NCBI GenBank assembly: GCA_017416705.1
Contig: JAFQBG010000010.1
Location: forward strand, 124,001 to 188,000
Length of the DNA: 64,000 nt
Direction: 5' to 3'
Source of the DNA: Bacteroidaceae bacterium
GTDB lineage: Bacteria; Bacteroidota; Bacteroidia; Bacteroidales; Bacteroidaceae
The notes under the pieces were generated by a model, which was not told the DNA's origin, ran no database searches, and saw only the letters and a list, made by a program, of their open reading frames with translations. Both the position numbers and the translations under genes were made by a program. Shown here piece by piece: positions 27,861-37,262 of the stretch; position 1 is the first letter of the stretch; every line of letters begins with the position of its first letter.

Positions 27861-30287
27861 ATGTTTTCGACAAAGACTAAAATTGTATGGGGCTATATCC
27901 TATCGGGATTGCTTATCTTGGCGACCATAATATACATTTACGACAAAATATCGCTACTGACCGGCAGCAACAGCGACGACCCGCGTATAGACAAACAAAA
28001 AGAGATAACCAACGACATTATAGAAAAACTATACCGTATAGAGATAGCCGGAATGTCGTTAAGCACCGGAGAATACGATGAATATGACATATATAAAAAG
28101 AATATGCTCGACGTCAGGAATTCCATCGACACGCTACGTTCCATAACAACAGACAGCACACAGAAGACACGCTTGGACTCGGTGTCGATACTGCTGAAAG
28201 AAAAGGAAATGAGAATGAGCGCGTTGTTATATGCCATAAAACAAAACAACGCCGACTCGCTTTACAGACACCAGATAGAGGCTATCATAAACGAGCAAGA
28301 CTCCATAGCAACCCGCCCAAGGGTAATACACAAGATAGTTACACACACACAAGTGCGCACCGAGGAGGAGCGCCCCAAAAACTTCCTAAGACGTTTAGGC
28401 GAACTGTTTTCTTCCGGAAAAGACTCGGCGATAATAAAAGACACCATACACGAAGAGTACATAGACACCATGTCGGTGGCATACAACAATGCCGACTCCA
28501 TTGCGACATTGCTGAAACAGATGCACGAACGCGCTACCCTCACACGACAACAACAGACAGCCCTTCTGAACAAAAACATAAACAGCGTACAACGCAGCAG
28601 CATGGAACTGAGCGCAAAAGTACAACAGCTGCTAAAAACAATAGAAGACGAAGAGAACGAGCGTTCACGACAAAGAGAGGGCGAACTGACAAATATACGT
28701 AACCGTTCGGCATACATACTGGGAGCCATAGCCATTGCAGCAGTAGCGCTTGCCACCATATTTATAATTATGATATGGCGCGACATAACACGCAGCAACA
28801 AGTATCGCAAGGACTTGGAGAAAGCCAAAGAGCAAGCCGAGGCACTGCTGAAAACACGCGAACAGCTGATGCTGACAATAACACACGACATAAAAGCCCC
28901 CACAGGCTCCATAATAGGCTATTCCGAGTTATTGGAGAAGATTACGCACGACGAACGACAACGTTTTTATTTGGGCAACATGCAAAGCTCGGCCAATCAT
29001 CTGTTGCAATTGGTGAACTCGCTGCTCGATTTTTACAAATTGGATGCCCAAAAAACCGAGGAGCAAAACATCCCGTTCAACCCCAAGGATATGTTCGACA
29101 GCATAGCCACAAGCTACATACCCACAGCCGACAAGAAAGGCATAGAATTAAATTATAGTTGCGACAGCACGGCAGACGGTTTCTTCATGGGCGACCCGTT
29201 TCACATACGACAGATAACCGAAAATATCCTGTCCAATGCCATAAAATTCACCAAACAGGGCAACGTGGGAATGAACATAAAAATATGCGACGACACCCTG
29301 CACATAGGCATAAGCGACACAGGCTGCGGCATACCCAAGGATGAACAAAAAAACATGTTCAAGGAGTTCACACGCCTGAAAAACGCGCAAGGAGCCGAAG
29401 GGTTCGGCTTAGGGCTTGCAATAACCAACAAACTCACAAAACTATTACACGGCAAAATAGATTTCGAGAGCAAAGAGGGCGAGGGCACAAGATTCCATAT
29501 AACACTGCCATTAAAAAAGTGCCCATTCAATGCACCCGAGAAAGAACCCGCCGACAACACGACACAGGAGACTGCCCCGCTGAACCTGCTCATAATAGAC
29601 GACGACCGCATACAGCTGCAACTGACAACAGCCATGCTCGACGGAAGCAACATAAACATAACCTGTTGCGAGCACACACAGGAAATGTTGGAATATATGA
29701 ACAACAACACCTACGACATAATACTTACCGACATACAGATGCCCGAAGCCGATGGGTTCGAGATTTACGATATCATACGTCGTCTGCCCCACCAATATGC
29801 CCACGATGTACCCATTGTGGCAGTAACGGCTCGGCACGATATAGACACAGACGAACTTAAAAAGAAAGGATTTGCCCACTGCATACACAAGCCATTCACA
29901 CAGAAGGAACTCATAAACAGCATAGCCGAAGTATCGGGAACAGATGCAACGGTAGATTTTTCCTCACTGACAGCCTTTTCAATGGACGACGATGATGCCA
30001 CAAAAGAAATAATGCAAACCCTCATTGTCGAGACAGAAAAAATGCGAGTCGCATTAGAAGAGGCACTCGTGAGCAACGACATGAAAAAAACAACGGAGAT
30101 AACACACCGTTTGTTGCCGCTATTCAAAATGCTAAATGCCACAAATGCAGCCAAGCAGTCAGAATGGTTCGAGGCAAGGCGTCATGAAGAGACCATGACA
30201 CAAGAAGCAAAAAATAGAATAGCCCATATAATAAAGGATACGAATACTATTATAGCACAAGCCAAAAGAAAAATTAAGAATTGTTAA
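27861..30287 (+). CDS. Hybrid sensor histidine kinase with receiver and C-terminal HPt domain
   Basis: Inner-membrane phosphorelay kinase, 808 aa. TM1 is at about 9-28, an extracytoplasmic helical sensor at about 30-280, and TM2 at about 283-306. The HisKA domain has the phospho-acceptor His342 in TITHDIKAPTGS. The HATPase domain spans about 440-555 (ENILSNAIKFTKQG, DTGCGIP, GFGLGLAI). The receiver at about 573-690 has phospho-Asp624 in DIILTDIQMPEADG. The HPt-like helical end has His749 in THRLLPLFKMLNA. All phosphorelay residues are present. The NtrC-type regulator gene starts 75 bp downstream and is its likely partner. The signal sensed is unknown. Confidence 0.93.
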   Translation: MFSTKTKIVWGYILSGLLILATIIYIYDKISLLTGSNSDDPRIDKQKEITNDIIEKLYRIEIAGMSLSTGEYDEYDIYKKNMLDVRNSIDTLRSITTDSTQKTRLDSVSILLKEKEMRMSALLYAIKQNNADSLYRHQIEAIINEQDSIATRPRVIHKIVTHTQVRTEEERPKNFLRRLGELFSSGKDSAIIKDTIHEEYIDTMSVAYNNADSIATLLKQMHERATLTRQQQTALLNKNINSVQRSSMELSAKVQQLLKTIEDEENERSRQREGELTNIRNRSAYILGAIAIAAVALATIFIIMIWRDITRSNKYRKDLEKAKEQAEALLKTREQLMLTITHDIKAPTGSIIGYSELLEKITHDERQRFYLGNMQSSANHLLQLVNSLLDFYKLDAQKTEEQNIPFNPKDMFDSIATSYIPTADKKGIELNYSCDSTADGFFMGDPFHIRQITENILSNAIKFTKQGNVGMNIKICDDTLHIGISDTGCGIPKDEQKNMFKEFTRLKNAQGAEGFGLGLAITNKLTKLLHGKIDFESKEGEGTRFHITLPLKKCPFNAPEKEPADNTTQETAPLNLLIIDDDRIQLQLTTAMLDGSNINITCCEHTQEMLEYMNNNTYDIILTDIQMPEADGFEIYDIIRRLPHQYAHDVPIVAVTARHDIDTDELKKKGFAHCIHKPFTQKELINSIAEVSGTDATVDFSSLTAFSMDDDDATKEIMQTLIVETEKMRVALEEALVSNDMKKTTEITHRLLPLFKMLNATNAAKQSEWFEARRHEETMTQEAKNRIAHIIKDTNTIIAQAKRKIKNC

Positions 30288-30362
30288 CCTAAAAAAAGCC
30301 CACGACAAGGACTAAAACTAATGGGCAATGGTTAGATTTGCAAACAAATAGCAACGCGAAGA

Positions 30363-31712
30363 ATGAAACACAATATACTAATTGTCGAAGACGACCTGAC
30401 ATTTGCAACCTTGTTAAAGACATGGCTCACAAAAAAAGGATTTGCCACACGCACCGCAAGCAGTTGCGCAAGCGCACGCAAGGAATTGGAGAGCGACAAA
30501 ACCGACATAGTGTTATGCGACATGCGACTGCCCGATGAGGATGGCATAAACCTTGTTCCATGGATGAGGAGCAACGGCTACGACACGCCGCTCATAATAA
30601 TGACAAGCTACGCCGACATACAAAATGCCGTAAACGCCATGAAGAGCGGTGCATGCGATTATATATCGAAGCCGATACGTCCCGAAGAATTATTAAGCAA
30701 AATAAAAGACATTATAGGTGACGGCAACCAAGCCGCTATGCAAGCCGCCAAGCCACAGAAAGCCAACGCAACGTCGCACACAGAATTCATCGAGGGCAAA
30801 AGCGACGCAGCCCGTCAATTATACAACTACGCCGACCTTGTAGCCCCAACCCCCATGTCGGTGTTGATAAACGGAGCAAGCGGCACCGGAAAAGAATACA
30901 TAGCACACCGCATACACATGCACAGCAAACGAGCCGACAAGCCATTTGTGGCCATCGACTGCGGCTCCATCCCACGAGAACTTGCCGCATCGGAGTTTTT
31001 CGGGCACATAAAAGGCTCCTTCACAGGAGCCATAGACGACAAGACAGGAGCGTTTGTCGAAGCCGACGGCGGCACACTGTTTCTGGACGAGGTTGGCAAC
31101 CTGAGCTACGAAGTGCAAGTGCAACTGCTACGCGCATTGCAGGAGCGACGCATACGTCCGATAGGTTCCACAAAAGAGATTGCAGTGGATGTACGCCTCA
31201 TAAGCGCCACAAACGAGAACCTGCCCAAAGCAATAGAAGAGGGCAATTTCCGCGAAGACCTATTCCACAGAATAAACGAGTTTACCCTGCAAATGCCGTC
31301 ACTGAAAGATATGAACGACGATATTTTACTGTTCGCAAACTATTTCCTCGACAATGCCAACAAGGAATTAGGCCGTAATATATCGGGATTTGACAAAGAG
31401 GCATCGACATTCATACGTAACTACGCGTGGCCGGGCAATTTGCGACAACTGAAAAACTGTATAAAACGCGCCACGCTTCTTGCCGAAGGCGAACAGATAA
31501 CAGTGAGCAATTTAGGCCTACACATGCAAGAGACAAAGGGAACAAAAAGCGACAGCCTTGCATTGAAAAGCGAAGACGACGAAAAACTACGCATAATAAC
31601 CGCGTTGCAACGCACCGACAACAACAAAAGCAAAGCCGCCGTATTGTTGGGAATAGACCGAAAGACGCTATATAACAAACTGAAATTATATGATATAAAC
31701 ACCGAAGAATAA
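30363..31712 (+). CDS. Sigma-54-dependent response regulator (NtrC family)
   Basis: A 449-aa transcription activator. The receiver (1-120) has phospho-Asp53 in VLCDMRLPDEDG. The AAA+ domain is at about 147-380, with Walker A GASGTGKE (171-178), a GSFTGA loop at 218-223 that contacts sigma-54 (a normal variant of GAFTGA), and GGTLFLDEVGNL for Walker B. The C-terminal Fis-type HTH is at about 405-445 (NNKSKAAVLLGIDRKTLYNKLK). Probably phosphorylated through the HPt of the upstream kinase. A candidate sigma-54 promoter lies 124 bp downstream. Confidence 0.95.
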   Translation: MKHNILIVEDDLTFATLLKTWLTKKGFATRTASSCASARKELESDKTDIVLCDMRLPDEDGINLVPWMRSNGYDTPLIIMTSYADIQNAVNAMKSGACDYISKPIRPEELLSKIKDIIGDGNQAAMQAAKPQKANATSHTEFIEGKSDAARQLYNYADLVAPTPMSVLINGASGTGKEYIAHRIHMHSKRADKPFVAIDCGSIPRELAASEFFGHIKGSFTGAIDDKTGAFVEADGGTLFLDEVGNLSYEVQVQLLRALQERRIRPIGSTKEIAVDVRLISATNENLPKAIEEGNFREDLFHRINEFTLQMPSLKDMNDDILLFANYFLDNANKELGRNISGFDKEASTFIRNYAWPGNLRQLKNCIKRATLLAEGEQITVSNLGLHMQETKGTKSDSLALKSEDDEKLRIITALQRTDNNKSKAAVLLGIDRKTLYNKLKLYDINTEE

Positions 31713-31835
31713 CACGCTGTGTGGAAAAATTCCACACTCCACACCACAAAATTCCACATATCGAGGGAAAAACGGCACACGCCACAAAAATCGTAAAACA
31801 AAGATTACCAACGCATTGAACAAAAAGTAACAATC

Positions 31836-31852
31836 TTGGCATTATATTTGTT
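31836..31852 (+). promoter_or_regulatory. Candidate sigma-54 promoter, overlapping a TAnnTTTG box
   Basis: TTGGCATTATATTTGTT has GG (-24) and GT (-12) with 10 nt between them, close to the TGGCAC-N5-TTGC consensus. The same bases contain TATATTTG, so a housekeeping promoter is the alternative, although no -33 TTTG is found 19-21 nt upstream. It precedes the lipoprotein ATG by 54 bp. Confidence 0.45.
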
Positions 31853-31906
31853 ATATAATCGGTAAAGAGATTACAAATTTTATTTACCATTAAAAAAAGA
31901 ACTATT

Positions 31907-32794
31907 ATGAAAAATTTATTTGGAGCAGCATTTTTTGTTTTAGGAATGAGTATTATTGCATCGTGCGACTCGTTTAGCGGACCGAGCAAAAGCGAACTTA
32001 AAGCCGAGGTAGATTCTTTGAGCAACGAGCTGAACATACGCAATGCAGAATTAGACGAATTCATGAGTATTTTCAACAAGGTATCCGAAGGATTTAACCA
32101 GATAAATATTGCCGAAAATCGTGTCGAGATGCAACGCGACGCTGTTGAAAATGGCTCAAAAAGCGCAAGCGACAAGATAGCATCGGACATAGCATACATT
32201 CAAAAACGTATGAAGGAAAACCGCGAGCTCATTGCCGAGCTTCAACAAAAACTGAAAAGCAGCAACAACAACTCGGCACAGCTGAAAAAAGCCATTGAGT
32301 CGTTGCAAGCTGAACTTGTGACAAAGGGCGAACAGATTAAGAGCCTGCAAAGCGAGCTTGCTGCAAAAAACATTCATATCCAAGAACTTGACGCAGCCGT
32401 AAACAGCCTGACAGCAGAAAAAGAAAATCTGATAGCACAAAACGAGGAGAGCAGCAAGACCATGGCCGAACAAGACAAAGCGTTGAACGCCGCTTGGTAC
32501 ATTGTTGCCGGAAAAAAGGAGTTGAAGGATATGAAGGTGCTCACAAACACCGGTCTATTCAAAAAAGGCGATGTAATGGAGGATGTCGAGGTTGACAAGA
32601 GCGGATTTGTACAGATTGATATTCGCAACACCAACGAGATTGGACTGAACTCGAAGAGCGGCAAGCTGCTTAGTTCACACCCCGAAGATTCATACACCAT
32701 CGTCGAGGACGAGAACGGTTTGGAAACCATAAAAATCACAAACCCCGAAAGATTTTGGAGCATCACAAGATATCTTGTAGTACAAGTAAAATAA
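31907..32794 (+). CDS. Coiled-coil lipoprotein
   Basis: A 295-aa lipoprotein with a lipobox at IIASC (Cys20). Residues 28-195 form a long predicted coiled coil with heptad Leu/Ile (KSELKAEVDSLSNEL, ELIAELQQKLK, IESLQAELVTKGEQIKSLQ). A C-terminal globular part at about 200-295 contains AAWYIVAGKKELKDMKVLTNTG, FKKGDVMEDVEVDKSGF and ITNPERFWSITRYLVV. I recognise it as a family common in Bacteroidales that some databases label collagen-binding adhesin (Cbp1-like). I cannot confirm that function. Possible target of the adjacent NtrC-type regulator. Confidence 0.72.
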   Translation: MKNLFGAAFFVLGMSIIASCDSFSGPSKSELKAEVDSLSNELNIRNAELDEFMSIFNKVSEGFNQINIAENRVEMQRDAVENGSKSASDKIASDIAYIQKRMKENRELIAELQQKLKSSNNNSAQLKKAIESLQAELVTKGEQIKSLQSELAAKNIHIQELDAAVNSLTAEKENLIAQNEESSKTMAEQDKALNAAWYIVAGKKELKDMKVLTNTGLFKKGDVMEDVEVDKSGFVQIDIRNTNEIGLNSKSGKLLSSHPEDSYTIVEDENGLETIKITNPERFWSITRYLVVQVK

Positions 32795-32799
32795 AAAAT

Positions 32800-32848
32800 A
32801 TGATTATGAAAAAAAAGGCAGCCGAGGCTGCCTTTTTTTCATAATCAT
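32800..32848. terminator. Bidirectional terminator
   Basis: A long inverted repeat, ATGATTATGAAAAAAAAGGCAGC with its complement, has A and T runs on the outer stem. It serves both the coiled-coil lipoprotein gene and the convergent acyl-CoA ligase gene. Confidence 0.85.
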
Positions 32849-32877
32849 ATACTCGAAGGCGTGTACCGCCCTTCTTG

Positions 32878-34785
32878 TTATTTCAAAGAATCGAGGTTCT
32901 TTTCGTTCAACAGTTGTTTTCCCTCGGGGGTGTACAGGTGGTCTATGCGCTCCTTGTAGAATTTCTCTACTTTGCCACGAACCACTTTCATTGTACTGTT
33001 CATCATGCCATTCTGCTCGGTGAATGCCTCGGGCAACACTGCGAAGCAGCTGGGCAACCAACGTTCGGGGAACATACCCTCGTGCACGCCGCCTTTTTTG
33101 AACATATCGACGTCGGCTTTCACAAGCTCCAATGCAGCCATGCGTCCCTCCTCGGTTGTGAGGTCGAGGTTTTTCTCGGCAAGGGCGCGTTTTATGTTAT
33201 CCTTGTTGGGAACGATGAGCGCAATGGTATAGGGCGATTGATTGTTGTACAGTATAACTTGGTCAACTGTTGCACACATGCTCACGAATGCCTCCTCGAT
33301 GCCCTCGGGGCTGTATTTTTCTCCGTCGCTCGAAATGAGCAGACTCTTGAAACGGCCCTTTACATAGAGCAAGCCTTCGGGTGACATATAGCCAAGGTCG
33401 CCTGTGTACAGATAGCCGTCGCGTACGGTTTCGGCTGTCGATGTGGGGTTTTTCCAATAGCCTGCCATGACGTTCTCGCCCTTGACTACTATTTCGCCAA
33501 GCTCGCCGACGGGCAGTTCCTTGCCGTTGTCATCGCATATTTTCAGTTCTATGGGTTTCACGAGTTTTCCGCTTGAACCGAAACGATACAAGTCGGGGCC
33601 ATTTGACGATATAACCGGCGTTGCCTCGGACAAGCCGTAGCCCTGATACATGGGCATGCCTACACCCAGATAGAAGTTCTGTAATTCTTTGTCGAGCAAG
33701 GCTCCACCGCCGACAAAGAAACGTAGCTCGCCACCGAAATTGTCGCGTATCTTGTCGAAGATAAGTTTGTCGAAGAGGGCTACCAACGGTTTCAGGATTA
33801 TTCTCCAACCTTTTGGGTCGAGGCTGCTCTCGCCATAATATTTCTGACGTACTTTCATTCCCAAATTAAACAATTTCTCGGTTGTTGCACCCTTAGCACG
33901 TATGGCTCCTTCGATATTTTTCTTGAACGTCTTGGCCAATGAGGGTACAGACAGGATGAAATGGGGGCGTACCTCTTTTATGTTTCCGGGGATGTTTTTC
34001 AGTGTCTCCAACGGTGTGCGGCCCACTTGCACTGTTGCCGCTGTGGCACCGCGCGACATCATGATGTAGAAACCGACAACATGGGCGAAACAGTGGTCGA
34101 GGGGCAGAATGATGAGCGTGCGCCATGTCTCGTCGATGTGGACAAGTGTCAATGCCTGCTCTACATTGGCGGTGTAATTACGGTGTGTCAGAACAACGCC
34201 TTTGGGGTCGGCTGTCGTGCCGCTGGTGTATGTTATTGTGGCGATGTCGTCGTTCTGAATGGAGTTGGCAACGCTCAAAAACTCCTCCATAGAGTGCGAT
34301 GCAAGAAACTCGTCGCCAAGTTTCAGAACATCGGCAAGCAACATTTCGCGTTCCTCGCATTCGTGTTCGCCATTCAATATTATTATTTTCTTGACATCGG
34401 GCAATTGGTCTTTTATTTTACGTACTTTTTTCAGTTGTTGCTCCGACACCATGATATACTTCACATCGCCATGAATAAGGCGGAACAGCAAATCGTTGCT
34501 CTCCTCCAATTTAATAGATAGAGGAACGTTCACGGCACCGGCATAGAACATCGCCAATTCGCCTATTACCCACAGATTGCGTCCTTCGCTCAACAATGCC
34601 ATATTGTCGCCTTTTTCAACGCCTAAGGACTGCAAGCCGGCACCAAGGCGATATACTTGTTCTTGTACCTGCTTGTAGGTTGTGGGCTTAAAACCCTCTT
34701 TCTTGTCTGTTTTCTCTAAAAGGAAGGTATTGTTGGGATACAATCTTACCGATTCCTCAAAAAGGTCTACAAGTGTTTTTTTCAT
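32878..34785 (-). CDS. Long-chain acyl-CoA synthetase (AMP-forming)
   Basis: Activates fatty acids to acyl-AMP and then acyl-CoA for lipid synthesis or uptake. At 635 aa it is close to the bacterial FadD15/long-chain family. The AMP-binding P-loop TYTSGTTADPKGVVLTHRN is at about 190-208, with GYGLSEATPVISSN (about 384-397), GYLYTGDLGYMSPEGLLYVKGR (about 452-473) and a C-terminal lid. Divergent from mce, with a clear promoter at 34840-34870. Confidence 0.92.
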   Translation of the reverse strand: MKKTLVDLFEESVRLYPNNTFLLEKTDKKEGFKPTTYKQVQEQVYRLGAGLQSLGVEKGDNMALLSEGRNLWVIGELAMFYAGAVNVPLSIKLEESNDLLFRLIHGDVKYIMVSEQQLKKVRKIKDQLPDVKKIIILNGEHECEEREMLLADVLKLGDEFLASHSMEEFLSVANSIQNDDIATITYTSGTTADPKGVVLTHRNYTANVEQALTLVHIDETWRTLIILPLDHCFAHVVGFYIMMSRGATAATVQVGRTPLETLKNIPGNIKEVRPHFILSVPSLAKTFKKNIEGAIRAKGATTEKLFNLGMKVRQKYYGESSLDPKGWRIILKPLVALFDKLIFDKIRDNFGGELRFFVGGGALLDKELQNFYLGVGMPMYQGYGLSEATPVISSNGPDLYRFGSSGKLVKPIELKICDDNGKELPVGELGEIVVKGENVMAGYWKNPTSTAETVRDGYLYTGDLGYMSPEGLLYVKGRFKSLLISSDGEKYSPEGIEEAFVSMCATVDQVILYNNQSPYTIALIVPNKDNIKRALAEKNLDLTTEEGRMAALELVKADVDMFKKGGVHEGMFPERWLPSCFAVLPEAFTEQNGMMNSTMKVVRGKVEKFYKERIDHLYTPEGKQLLNEKNLDSLK

Positions 34786-34839
34786 AATTATTGATGTTTT
34801 TGGTTACGGCAAATTTGCCGAAAACCCGTTAATTGGCTG

Positions 34840-34870
34840 CAAAGGTATTAAAAAACTCGCGAACTGTCAA
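34840..34870 (-). promoter_or_regulatory. Promoter of the acyl-CoA synthetase gene
   Basis: Minus-strand TTG (34868-34870), 20 nt, then TACCTTTG (34840-34847), about 55 bp before the ATG. Confidence 0.7.
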
Positions 34871-35009
34871 TAGTTTTCTCATTGTTACCTATTTTAGGTA
34901 TTTTTCTACATTGTCGGCAATATATCGCCGGGGTTATTTTTTATGAGCCAACGCATAGGAGTGCACTATTATTTATTCTATTTTATTAGATATTTCCATA
35001 TATTCTTTT

Positions 35010-35017
35010 TATTTTTG
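35010..35017 (+). promoter_or_regulatory. -7 box for mce-mmdA
   Basis: TATTTTTG matches TAnnTTTG and lies 28 bp before the mce ATG. No convincing -33 element is seen 19-21 nt upstream. Confidence 0.45.
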
Positions 35018-35045
35018 CAGTAATCACTAAAAAATAGAACCCGAT

Positions 35046-35450
35046 ATGAAAATTTCAAAAATCGAACATTTAGGAATTGCTGTAACAAGCATCGAAGAGG
35101 CACTGCCCTACTACGAGAATGTATTGGGCTTTAAGTGCTATAATATTGAAACAGTAGAGGAGCAGAAGGTACGTACCGCGTTCCTTAAAGTAGGTGACAC
35201 AAAAATAGAGTTATTGGAACCGACATGCCCCGATAGCACCATCGCAAAATTCATCGAGAACAGAGGACAAGGCATTCACCACATTGCATACAAAGTAGAG
35301 GACGGAGTGAACAATGCGTTGTCGGAGTGCGACAGCAAGGGTATTCGCCTAATAGACAAAGCCACACGTGGCGGCGCCGAGGGGTTGCAAATAGCATTCC
35401 TACACCCCAAAGCAACGCAAGGCGTACTGACCGAACTATGCGAGGAATAG
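35046..35450 (+). CDS. Methylmalonyl-CoA epimerase
   Basis: Interconverts (R)- and (S)-methylmalonyl-CoA in the succinate-propionate pathway. A 134-aa vicinal-oxygen-chelate fold protein. The metal ligand His is in KIEHLGIAV at the N-terminus, followed by ALPYYENVLGF, KIELLEPT, GIHHIAYKVED and the C-terminal LTELCEE. First gene of the methylmalonyl-CoA cluster, 36 bp before mmdA. Confidence 0.94.
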   Translation: MKISKIEHLGIAVTSIEEALPYYENVLGFKCYNIETVEEQKVRTAFLKVGDTKIELLEPTCPDSTIAKFIENRGQGIHHIAYKVEDGVNNALSECDSKGIRLIDKATRGGAEGLQIAFLHPKATQGVLTELCEE

Positions 35451-35486
35451 CAAGAACAATAAAAGAACAAAAAAAACACCAAAATA

Positions 35487-37040
35487 ATGAGTAAGCAATT
35501 TGAAAAAATAAAAGAATTAGTAGCCACAAGAGCCAAAGCACGTTTGGGTGGTGGCGAAAAAGCAATAGAAAAACTGCACGAACGAGGCAAGTACACCGCA
35601 CGTGAACGTATCGACATGCTACTGGACAAAGGCAGTTTCGAGGAGTTCGATATGTTTGTGACACACCGTTGCACCAATTTCGGTCAGGAGAAAAAAAGTT
35701 TCCTTGGCGACGGCGTTGTAACCGGATGCGGCACAATAGACGGACGCCTTGTATATGTATTTGCACAAGACTTCACCGTTGTTGGCGGTTCGTTATCCGA
35801 GACCATGGCACAAAAAATATGCAAGGTAATGGACATGGCCATGAAGATGGGTGCTCCCGTAATTGGAATAAACGATAGCGGAGGCGCTCGCATACAAGAG
35901 GGTATAAATGCCCTTGCCGGCTATGCCGAGATTTTCGAGCGCAATATTCTGGCATCGGGTGTCATTCCGCAGATTTCGGGAATATTCGGTCCCTGTGCCG
36001 GTGGCGCGGTATATTCACCGGCGCTCACCGATTTCACGCTCATGACAGAAGGCACATCATATATGTTCCTCACCGGCCCCAAGGTTGTAAAAACCGTATT
36101 GGGCGAGGTCGTGACACAAGAAGAATTAGGCGGAGCAAGCGTGCATGCAAGCAAATCGGGTGTGACACACCTGACTGCCGAAACCGAGGAAGAGGGAATA
36201 ATGCTCCTGCGTAAGCTATTCAGCTACATACCGCAAAACAACCGCGAGACAACGCCCGACATCCCCTGCACCGACCCGATAAACCGCACAAGCGACCTGC
36301 TGAACCAAATAATCCCCGACAACCCCAACCAAGCCTACGACATGTACAACGTAATAGGCGAAATTGTGGACAACGGAGAATTTTTCGAGATACACAGGAA
36401 CTATGCACAGAACATCATAGTGGGATTTGCACGCATGAATGGAAAATCGGTAGGCATAGTAGCAAACCAGCCATGCCGATATGCCGGCGTTCTCGACTGC
36501 AACGCATCGCGCAAGGCAGCACGCTTTGTGCGTTTCTGCGACGCATTCAACATCCCATTGGTGTCGCTTGTTGACGTTCCCGGTTTCCTTCCCGGAACGG
36601 CACAGGAATACAATGCCGTCATCATGCACGGTGCAAAACTATTATACGCATACGGCGAGGCAACAGTGCCCAAGGTAACCGTCACACTAAGGAAATCGTA
36701 TGGAGGTTCGCACATAGTAATGGCATGTAAGCAACTGCGTGCCGACATAAACTACGCATGGCCAAGTGCCGAGATAGCCGTTATGGGTGCAGCAGGCGCA
36801 GCCGAGGTGCTCTATGCCAAGGAAGCAAAAGAGGCCGCCGACCCCAAGGCATTTATAGCCGAAAAAGAGGCCGAGTACAACAGACTGTTCGCCAACCCCT
36901 ATCAAGCAGCCAAATACGGATACATAGACGACGTGATAGAACCACGCAACACCCGTTTCCGCATAATACGTGCATTGGCACAGTTAGAGAGCAAGCGTCA
37001 GGGGCTGCCACAAAAGAAACATGGTAATATTCCTTTATAA
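35487..37040 (+). CDS. Methylmalonyl-CoA decarboxylase alpha subunit / acyl-CoA carboxyltransferase
   Basis: Carboxyltransferase subunit (517 aa) that moves the carboxyl group between (S)-methylmalonyl-CoA and biotin. Crotonase-type oxyanion-hole elements are in [20 protein letters not shown] and [16 protein letters not shown], with the second half in [18 protein letters not shown] and [18 protein letters not shown]-beta enzymes are near identical in sequence. The adjacent epimerase and separate biotin carrier favour the decarboxylase or a modular carboxylase. No biotin carboxylase and no membrane beta subunit follow. Confidence 0.92.
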   Translation: MSKQFEKIKELVATRAKARLGGGEKAIEKLHERGKYTARERIDMLLDKGSFEEFDMFVTHRCTNFGQEKKSFLGDGVVTGCGTIDGRLVYVFAQDFTVVGGSLSETMAQKICKVMDMAMKMGAPVIGINDSGGARIQEGINALAGYAEIFERNILASGVIPQISGIFGPCAGGAVYSPALTDFTLMTEGTSYMFLTGPKVVKTVLGEVVTQEELGGASVHASKSGVTHLTAETEEEGIMLLRKLFSYIPQNNRETTPDIPCTDPINRTSDLLNQIIPDNPNQAYDMYNVIGEIVDNGEFFEIHRNYAQNIIVGFARMNGKSVGIVANQPCRYAGVLDCNASRKAARFVRFCDAFNIPLVSLVDVPGFLPGTAQEYNAVIMHGAKLLYAYGEATVPKVTVTLRKSYGGSHIVMACKQLRADINYAWPSAEIAVMGAAGAAEVLYAKEAKEAADPKAFIAEKEAEYNRLFANPYQAAKYGYIDDVIEPRNTRFRIIRALAQLESKRQGLPQKKHGNIPL

Positions 37041-37049
37041 AAAACAATC

Positions 37050-37190
37050 ATGGACAAAAAACAAAACGCAATAGTAGCTGCAATATCAATGGTTCTGAGC
37101 AGCTACGCCGGTGATAATATTCACGATGAAGAGAGTGGCATATTGACAATAAAATATGTAAACAAGCATTGGAACAATCTGTGCAACTAA
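37050..37190 (+). CDS. Small decarboxylase gamma-like (OadG C-terminal-like) protein, possibly truncated
   Basis: A 46-aa frame starting 9 bp after mmdA, with AIVAAISMVLSSYAGDNIHDEESGILTIKYVNKHW. This resembles the conserved cytoplasmic end of Bacteroidetes OadG-type gamma subunits (AIAxAL...HDEE..VLTI), as I remember them. The N-terminal membrane helix of a normal gamma subunit is absent. A second frame overlapping the stop (ATG at 37190) continues with basic residues (MRRKGHAATKTYQTKK) and could be the rest of a frameshifted tail. It sits between mmdA and the biotin carrier, the usual gamma position. Confidence 0.55.
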   Translation: MDKKQNAIVAAISMVLSSYAGDNIHDEESGILTIKYVNKHWNNLCN

Positions 37191-37262
37191 TGCGCCGCAA
37201 GGGCCATGCAGCCACAAAAACATACCAAACAAAAAAAGTAGAACCCGTAAAAAACAATAACA

